Of a stretch of 20,547 bases of DNA, positions 15,138 through 20,547 are shown piece after piece (within the stretch, counting starts at the first letter, position 1; each line of letters starts with the position of its first letter). The translations under genes and the position numbers were made by a program. The notes under the pieces were generated by a model. It did not search any database. It saw nothing but the letters and a program-made list of their open reading frames with translations, and had not been told where the DNA came from. The DNA lies in the NCBI GenBank assembly GCA_045600065.1, contig JAZRXE010000072.1, positions 1-20,547 on the forward strand, written 5' to 3'. The DNA comes from RGIG2707 sp045600065 (GTDB taxonomy: Bacteria > Bacillota > Clostridia > Peptostreptococcales > Anaerovoracaceae).

Positions 15138-16828
15138 TGAAGACCCTTTTCAAAAACGGCTATGTGGTGAACGTATTCACAGACAGTCTGGATAAGGCCA
15201 ACGTGCTGATCGAGGGAGACAAGATCCTGGGCGTTGGTGACTATACCGACGCGGACGCGGAACGCAGCATCGATCTTGACGGCGCTGTGCTCTGTCCGGG
15301 CCTTATCGACAGCCACATGCACATAGAATCCACCATGCTTACACCGGCAAATCTGGCAGGGCTTTCCCTTGCGCACGGAACCACGTCGGTAATTGCCGAT
15401 CCCCACGAGATCGCCAACGTGTGCGGCCGAAGCGGCATCCAGTACATGCTGGAAGCTTCCGAGGGACTACCCTTGCATGTGTTTTTCGCCTTGTCATCCT
15501 GCGTGCCTGCAGGCCCCTATGATGAATCCTCCGAGATCCTGAATGCCGCTGCGCTGGAGGAATTCTACGATGATCCCAGAGTAGTTGCCCTGGCGGAGAT
15601 GATGAATTATCCCGGCGTGCTGGCAGGGGACGAGGATATAATGCGCAAGATCGAGGACGCGGCCATGTACGGCAGACTGGTAGACGGTCATGCGCCCTTG
15701 CTGCGCGGCAGAGATCTGGACAGGTACATCACCGCAGGTGTCGAAAGCGATCACGAGTGCAGCAGCCTTGAAGAAGCCATGGAAAAGCTGTCCAAGGGCC
15801 AGCACATCATAATCAGAAACGGAACTGCGGCAAAAAATCTGGAAGCTCTGCTGCCCCTGCTGGATGAGCCATACAGCCGACGCTGCCTGCTTTGTACAGA
15901 CGACAGGCATCCCGCGGATCTTATGGCAGAGGGCCATATGGATGTAATAATCAGAAAGGCAGTAAAAGCGGGGAAGTCTCCCTTTGCGGCGATCAGAGCT
16001 GCAAGCCTTCAGGCCGCCGAGTACTTCGGACTGATGCGTATGGGCGCTGTTGCCTGCGGCTACAGGGCAGATCTGCTTGTGGTGGATAATCTGGAGGATT
16101 TCAATATCAGGGCGGTCTATACAGACGGAGTGCTTGCCGCCGAGGACGGAAGGGCAAAGCCCTTCAAGACCCCCGCGGTTTCCGCAAAGCTTTACAAGGC
16201 TGTCCATAATTCCTTCAATCTGGATAAGCTCAGCCCTCAGGATCTGTATATCGAGCCCAAGGGCAGCAAGTGCAGGGTGATAGGCATAATTCCCGGCCAG
16301 CTGCTCACCGATGAGCTCATCGAGGACATAGACTGGAGCAGGGCAGGCGGTATTGATACAGATAGGGATATTCTGAAGCTCGCCGTGATCGAACGCCACA
16401 ACAATACCGGACACAGGGGCCTGGGCTTTATTAAGGGAACAGGTCTTAAATGCGGAGCCATTGCGGCATCTGTTTCTCATGATTCCCACAATCTGATAGT
16501 CATAGGCGTAAATGATGAGGATATGGCAGCTGCCGCAAATCATGTCATTGAAATGGGCGGAGGCAACTGCGTGGTAAAGGACGGCTCAGTGCTCTGCGAC
16601 ATGCCTCTGCCTGTGGCAGGACTCATGTCGGAGCTCGAAGCAAAGCAGGTGGCAGAGCAGAACATCAGGCTCCGCGAAGCTGTAGCCCTGCTGGGCTGCG
16701 CTGAGGGAGTGGAGCCTTTTATGAACATGAATTTTGTGTCGCTGACCGTGATCCCCAGCCTGAAAATGACGACTCTGGGCCTTGTTGACGTAAATATGCA
16801 GGAAATAAAGCAATTATATGCAGAATGA
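15137..16828 (+). CDS. ade: Adenine deaminase
   Basis: This 563-residue metal-dependent amidohydrolase converts adenine to hypoxanthine and ammonia, feeding adenine into the purine salvage pool. Marks are GLIDSHMHIEST (55-66, metal His-X-His), ADPHEIANVCG (87-97), MMNYPGVLAGD, VESDHECSS, LCTDDRHPADL (about 252-262, metal Asp) and the C-terminal blocks HNNTGHRGLGFIKGTGLKCG and VSHDSHNLIVIGVND. PLPVAGLMS near residue 495 is also typical. Length matches the Ade family of Bacillus and Clostridia. The ATG overlaps the aldo/keto reductase stop (TAATG), so the two are co-translated. The link to the reductase has no obvious chemical logic. It complements the nucleoside uptake and phosphorylase genes at the left of the window. 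Confidence 0.94.
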   Translation: MKTLFKNGYVVNVFTDSLDKANVLIEGDKILGVGDYTDADAERSIDLDGAVLCPGLIDSHMHIESTMLTPANLAGLSLAHGTTSVIADPHEIANVCGRSGIQYMLEASEGLPLHVFFALSSCVPAGPYDESSEILNAAALEEFYDDPRVVALAEMMNYPGVLAGDEDIMRKIEDAAMYGRLVDGHAPLLRGRDLDRYITAGVESDHECSSLEEAMEKLSKGQHIIIRNGTAAKNLEALLPLLDEPYSRRCLLCTDDRHPADLMAEGHMDVIIRKAVKAGKSPFAAIRAASLQAAEYFGLMRMGAVACGYRADLLVVDNLEDFNIRAVYTDGVLAAEDGRAKPFKTPAVSAKLYKAVHNSFNLDKLSPQDLYIEPKGSKCRVIGIIPGQLLTDELIEDIDWSRAGGIDTDRDILKLAVIERHNNTGHRGLGFIKGTGLKCGAIAASVSHDSHNLIVIGVNDEDMAAAANHVIEMGGGNCVVKDGSVLCDMPLPVAGLMSELEAKQVAEQNIRLREAVALLGCAEGVEPFMNMNFVSLTVIPSLKMTTLGLVDVNMQEIKQLYAE

Positions 16829-16830
16829 CA

Positions 16831-16859
16831 TTGATTTGTTTGAGTATACATGTAATAAT
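16831..16859 (+). promoter_or_regulatory. Candidate promoter of the M20 amidohydrolase gene
   Basis: In the 66-bp AT-rich gap after ade, TTGATT (16831-16836) lies 17 bp before AATAAT (16854-16859), which carries an upstream TG (16851-16852) as an extended -10. Transcription would start near 16866. GAGGT follows before the ATG at 16895. No terminator is seen after ade, so read-through is also possible. Confidence 0.45.
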
Positions 16860-16894
16860 ATTTCCGCATAATTTTAATATTTGTGAGGTAAACA

Positions 16895-18052
16895 ATGAAT
16901 TTCAAAGAAGAAGCTTATAAAGTTCAGGACGAGATCGTCGCATTCAGAAGAGATCTCCACATGCATCCCGAAGCCAGCATGCAGGAAGTCCGCACCACCG
17001 GCAAGATCATCGAGAAGCTGGAAGAGTACGGCATCCCCTACAAAAAGCTGGATCCTACCGGAGTCATTGCCGAGATCAAGGGCGCATACCCCGGAAAGAC
17101 CATCGCTCTGAGAGCAGACATCGACGCTCTGAGCATACAGGAGAACACCGGTCTGGAGTTCAGCTCCGTCAACGACGGCTTTATGCATGCCTGCGGTCAT
17201 GACACCCATCCTTCCATGCTGATGGGCGCTGCCAAGATCCTCAACTCCGTTAAGGATCAGCTCCACGGCACCGTCCGCCTGTTCTTCCAGCCCGGCGAGG
17301 AAGTCTGCGAAGGCGCCAGAGCCGTCTGCGCACAGGGCGGAATGGACGGAGTAGATACCGCATTCGGCATCCACATCGGTTCCATGAAGGAATGCGGCTC
17401 CATCACTCTGACCAAGGGTGCATCCCACGCTTCCACCGACCAGTTCTTCATCCGCGTAAGCGGCAAGACCTCTCACGGCGCACGTCCCGAAGCCGGACAC
17501 GATGCTGTTGTGGCAGCAGCAGCCATCACCATGGCTCTGCAGACCATGGTCAGCAGAGAATCCGCTCCCACCAAGCCTCTGGTAGTCACCGTAGGCAAGC
17601 TGTGGGCAGGAAGCCGCTTCAATATCATCTCCGGCAGCGCACTGCTGGAGGGCACCTGCAGAAGCTACGATGTAGAGCTGCACAAGAGCCTGCCTTCCAT
17701 GATGGAACGCATCGCCAAGAATGTGGCCGAAGCTTACGGCTGCACCGCCGAGGTCGAATACAAGGTGCTGACCGAGGTCTGCGTGAATGACGAAGCCAGA
17801 GTTGACAGCGTCTGGAAGTCCGCCCTTAAGGTAGCCGACAGACCCGAGCTGGTACTGGCCGGTACCGCACAGATGGGCGGCGAAGACTTTGCCGAATACA
17901 CCACCTACGCACCCTGCGCCTTTGCAAGCCTGGGCGCCGGCGGCGAGCATCCCCAGCATTCCGAGAAGGTGGTCTTCGACGAAGCATCCTTCCCCACCGG
18001 CGTAGCACTCTACTGCCAGGTAGCCTGGGATTTCCTGAACGGAGAAGAGTAA
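16895..18052 (+). CDS. M20 family amidohydrolase/peptidase (hippurate hydrolase-like)
   Basis: This 385-residue metal-dependent hydrolase belongs to the M20D group, which removes acyl groups from N-acylated amino acids or opens small amide bonds. Motifs are FRRDLHMHPE (17-26), ALRADIDAL (71-79), HACGHDTH (98-105, metal Cys100 and His102), FFQPGEE (130-136, catalytic and metal Glu), GIH (His160), SHGARPEAGHD in the dimerisation domain and GGEDFAEY near the end. The sequence is full length and has no signal peptide, so it should be cytosolic. Substrate is not resolved among hippurate, N-acetyl amino acids and related amides. It has its own likely promoter and a strong hairpin after it, so it is probably transcribed alone or with read-through from ade. 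Confidence 0.87.
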   Translation: MNFKEEAYKVQDEIVAFRRDLHMHPEASMQEVRTTGKIIEKLEEYGIPYKKLDPTGVIAEIKGAYPGKTIALRADIDALSIQENTGLEFSSVNDGFMHACGHDTHPSMLMGAAKILNSVKDQLHGTVRLFFQPGEEVCEGARAVCAQGGMDGVDTAFGIHIGSMKECGSITLTKGASHASTDQFFIRVSGKTSHGARPEAGHDAVVAAAAITMALQTMVSRESAPTKPLVVTVGKLWAGSRFNIISGSALLEGTCRSYDVELHKSLPSMMERIAKNVAEAYGCTAEVEYKVLTEVCVNDEARVDSVWKSALKVADRPELVLAGTAQMGGEDFAEYTTYAPCAFASLGAGGEHPQHSEKVVFDEASFPTGVALYCQVAWDFLNGEE

Positions 18053-18071
18053 TCAAAGATCAAAATAACAT

Positions 18072-18103
18072 ACAACGCCGGCACCGCAAGGTGCCGGCGT
18101 TGT
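18072..18103. terminator. Strong bidirectional hairpin terminator candidate
   Basis: A perfect 14-bp stem (18072-18085 with 18090-18103) closes on a GCAA tetraloop between two convergent genes. The rightward side is followed by GCTGTCTTC, a weak T-run. The leftward side is followed on its own strand by ATGTTATTTTGATCTTTGATT, in part T-rich. It probably ends both transcripts, better for the leftward gene. Confidence 0.75.
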
Positions 18104-18119
18104 GCTGTCTTCGGGCAGA

Positions 18120-20547
18120 CTATCTGACTATGGGCTTTGATTTGGGCTTTGCCGGAGCATCCTTCAGCCTGGCGCCGGCGGAGAAATCCTTTTCGGGCTC
18201 CGATTGATTGATCTCTTTTTCGGCCTTACTGACGTTGCTTCCCTGCAGCAGAGAAACCTTCAGCTTTTCCAGTTTTTTGGCGTTTTGGGCGATGGATCGG
18301 TAGAACTGCAAATTGACATCGGATTCGTTTTCCGGATCGTTTATCTTTTGGAAAGTCTTTCCGATAGTGCTGCGCAATCCCTTGCCCAGAACGATATCGC
18401 GCCTGGCAATAGCAACCTCCGCCTTGGTATGGTTGGCCGCGTCGTTCATGACATCCCAGCCTTTCGCTTCCGACTTCAGGATATCGTAGACCATTTTTAC
18501 GCCGCGAATGGCCTCCGTTTGAGGTTGATTATCGATTCTCGGCAGACGCCTCGAGAACTCTATTCCGCCGGGGCCGTCCAGAGCAGACCGGACTGTGGCA
18601 TTGTTCAGAAAATCGTTCAGTTTTTCGGGGCTCTGCAGGTCATTATTCCGTATCATGTTCAGAATACTACGTATATCGCCCTGGGTGATTCTCGTCCCTT
18701 CTTGCTGTGCGTGTCTCGAATTTCTGTATTTGGTCTCCTTCCGATCTGCCGGTGTCATCAGGCCCATGATCTCTTCGGCGATCTCCATTCGCTTCAGACG
18801 AGTAGCATTTTTATCCTGCAGCATTTTAGCGCCGAAGTAATCTGCTGCAGCATCCTTCAGTTTGTTCAGGCCCTCGGTTATGTCCGGATGGAGGAGGTCT
18901 GCATCGTCAAAGCTGCAATCGATGACCCTGCTGCGGACAGTATTCTGCAGGTTGTCCAGTTCGGCAAGCATGTTCTTGTATTCGGGAGAATCACGGTCGA
19001 TCAGACCGGAGGTCTTGTCCAGCCGCTCCCGGATCTTTGCCAATTCGATATTGTATTTATTTGCATCGGACATCTTTGCGCCCAGGATGAATTCATCCTG
19101 CGGGGTCTTCAAACCGGCCATATCCTTCAGCAGGTCTTTGTCGAAATCAGAGTTGTGCTCCTGCAGATACCTGGCATTTTCATTCAGGTCATGTAGGATC
19201 TTCGGATCGATCACGGTCTCGTGGATCTGCCCCAATTTGGTATTCTTCGTCTCGTGGATCTGCTCCTGCAGGAGGGCCAGATCGGTGTCGATCTTTTCCA
19301 GAGCCTCCAGCTCTTCCGGGAATAATTGGGACCGGTCGATTGTCTGAATGCGCTTGCTGAGCTGATCAACGATATGACCGTAACCGTTGCGTGATTTTTG
19401 ATTGCAGTGACGAGTCTCGATGGCCTTTGCCCGGGCTTTATCCAGAAAATCGGATAGAAAACGGTTTCCTCCCAGGCATTTTCCCAGATCGCTGCAGATG
19501 GCTTTGCAGCGATTCGCAATATAGCTGCCTATGGGGAATTCCTGATCTGCTTTTGTGGTCGGATCGAAGTCCGGTAAATATTTTTTCAGACTGTTCAGAA
19601 GGGCGTCCTTCTTATCCTGAGGCGCGTCCTCTCCGTCGAGGTTTTGGATCAGCTTTGAATAGGTGAATTTCTCTGTATTCTCCGCATCTTTGTCGTATTT
19701 TTCGATGCAGTCCAGCAGAGTCCGGATACTGGCTTCGATGCTATCTTCAGTCGATTTGCTGATCGTGGGGTTCTCACGTCCGTCGGTGGCAAAAAAGAGG
19801 AGGTCATCGATCTCATTTTTAGTGTTACCGAAGAAAGACGCCAGATCCGTATCCTTTTCAAGGATCGGAAGTAGGGATTCTTTAAAGAAGACCAGCTCGT
19901 TCAGGGGTTCTGCAGCAGCCTGATTGGCAGATTCGTAGGGATCGCTTTGCACGTTTTCGAGACGGTATACCAGTTCGAAGAGAGATCCGTCCGGTCCGTA
20001 GGGATCGTTCTGAATGAACTCTTCTATGGTGGGCGCCTTTCCGTCGCGGATATACTGATTGATCAGGTTATCATATTCGGCATAGCGATCGTCGTACGCA
20101 TCATCTTTTTCGCGAATTCTAATATAGGAATCCAGATCTGTTTCTGCGCCCTTATGATTCTCGGCAAAGACTTCTGTCCGTTCATTTATGAACAGGGCTT
20201 CGATCGTGTCCTTGTATTCCTGATTCATCTGCAGGGCATCGGCTGCCTGAAGGGCTTGTTCAGATACCGGCGCCAGCGGATCCGGCCCGGGAGCTGTTAT
20301 CTCGAACAGATCCCTGGCGATGGCCATGCGGTTGTTCCTGGTAGCATTCCGCTCCTGCGGAAGTTTGGCATTGTAATACGCGGCGGCTGCCTTGTGCAGG
20401 CGGTCGCGCAGAATCTCTCCGGTCCCGGGATACAGTGCTTCGTAAGTGCTCGAATACCCGGCAGCCAGGCGGTACGCGTCCAGCAGCGTCATGTATTCGT
20501 CAGAGGACTTGCCGATGCTCTCGGCTGCCCGGATGCGGGTATTGATG
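18120..20547 (-). CDS. Large uncharacterised hydrophilic, helix-rich protein with an internal repeat (5' end outside window)
   Basis: I do not recognise this protein. From ATG 20492 it would be 790 residues. However, the frame stays open for 18 more codons to the window edge (INTRIRAAESIGKSSDEY before the Met), and no Shine-Dalgarno site precedes that ATG, so the true start is probably beyond 20547. There is no signal peptide in the visible part and no membrane segment. The sequence is rich in Asp, Glu, Lys and Asn with long helical or coiled-coil stretches. Counting from that Met, residues 32-68 (AKLPQERNATRNNRM core) and 545-581 (AKMLQDKNATRLKRM core) are diverged copies sharing about 17 of 37 positions. 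The tail is basic and proline-rich (APAKPKSKPIVR). The gene faces the M20 gene and shares its terminator. Function unknown. Confidence 0.8.
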   Translation of the reverse strand, partial: INTRIRAAESIGKSSDEYMTLLDAYRLAAGYSSTYEALYPGTGEILRDRLHKAAAAYYNAKLPQERNATRNNRMAIARDLFEITAPGPDPLAPVSEQALQAADALQMNQEYKDTIEALFINERTEVFAENHKGAETDLDSYIRIREKDDAYDDRYAEYDNLINQYIRDGKAPTIEEFIQNDPYGPDGSLFELVYRLENVQSDPYESANQAAAEPLNELVFFKESLLPILEKDTDLASFFGNTKNEIDDLLFFATDGRENPTISKSTEDSIEASIRTLLDCIEKYDKDAENTEKFTYSKLIQNLDGEDAPQDKKDALLNSLKKYLPDFDPTTKADQEFPIGSYIANRCKAICSDLGKCLGGNRFLSDFLDKARAKAIETRHCNQKSRNGYGHIVDQLSKRIQTIDRSQLFPEELEALEKIDTDLALLQEQIHETKNTKLGQIHETVIDPKILHDLNENARYLQEHNSDFDKDLLKDMAGLKTPQDEFILGAKMSDANKYNIELAKIRERLDKTSGLIDRDSPEYKNMLAELDNLQNTVRSRVIDCSFDDADLLHPDITEGLNKLKDAAADYFGAKMLQDKNATRLKRMEIAEEIMGLMTPADRKETKYRNSRHAQQEGTRITQGDIRSILNMIRNNDLQSPEKLNDFLNNATVRSALDGPGGIEFSRRLPRIDNQPQTEAIRGVKMVYDILKSEAKGWDVMNDAANHTKAEVAIARRDIVLGKGLRSTIGKTFQKINDPENESDVNLQFYRSIAQNAKKLEKLKVSLLQGSNVSKAEKEINQSEPEKDFSAGARLKDAPAKPKSKPIVR

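Noticed and set aside
18120..20492. Foreign origin of the large leftward gene from codon use
   Set aside because: A quick reading shows ATA, ATT and ATC isoleucine codons all in use, as in the neighbours; without a full count I cannot support a claim of transfer.

Overview
The window reads as chromosome of a Gram-positive anaerobe, most likely Clostridia or a close Firmicute. This rests on strong Shine-Dalgarno sites, many TAATG start-stop overlaps, a Firmicute-style nucleoside ABC importer, a clostridial-type thymidine kinase, an RsbU/RsbW-type regulator and a bacterial group II intron. Family or genus cannot be fixed from sequence alone. Coding density is high, with sixteen protein genes in whole or part.

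Left edge (1-433): the last 26 codons of a group II intron reverse transcriptase, then intron domains V and VI with a well-formed 3' end. This is followed by a 5'-truncated piece of domain I from a second group II intron. A promoter follows and drives the first operon.

434-7240 and on to 9128: a nucleoside salvage operon. It encodes the ATPase and two permeases of a BMP-type nucleoside importer, uridine phosphorylase, thymidine kinase and an M42 metallopeptidase. After a 74-bp gap with two hairpins come lemA and a DUF2207 membrane protein, a well-known pair. The importer's substrate-binding lipoprotein is not in the window. Imported pyrimidine nucleosides would be phosphorolysed by the phosphorylase or phosphorylated by the kinase.

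9129-10391: three REP-like imperfect palindromes lie between convergent genes. Next is a leftward NahK-like sugar 1-kinase, possibly translated from a leaderless mRNA, divergent from a hexokinase gene.

10392-14073: a compact eukaryotic-type hexokinase, then a membrane protein that joins a PP2C/SpoIIE phosphatase to an RsbW-like kinase domain, then a translationally coupled polytopic membrane protein of unknown function.

14139-18052: an aldo/keto reductase overlapping adenine deaminase, then a separately promoted M20 amidohydrolase. Adenine deaminase returns to the nucleobase salvage theme. A perfect 14-bp hairpin ends this block.

18120 to the right edge: a very long leftward gene for a hydrophilic, helix-rich protein I do not recognise. 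It contains two diverged copies of a 37-residue motif about 510 residues apart, and its 5' end lies outside the window. This is the best candidate for something undescribed here.
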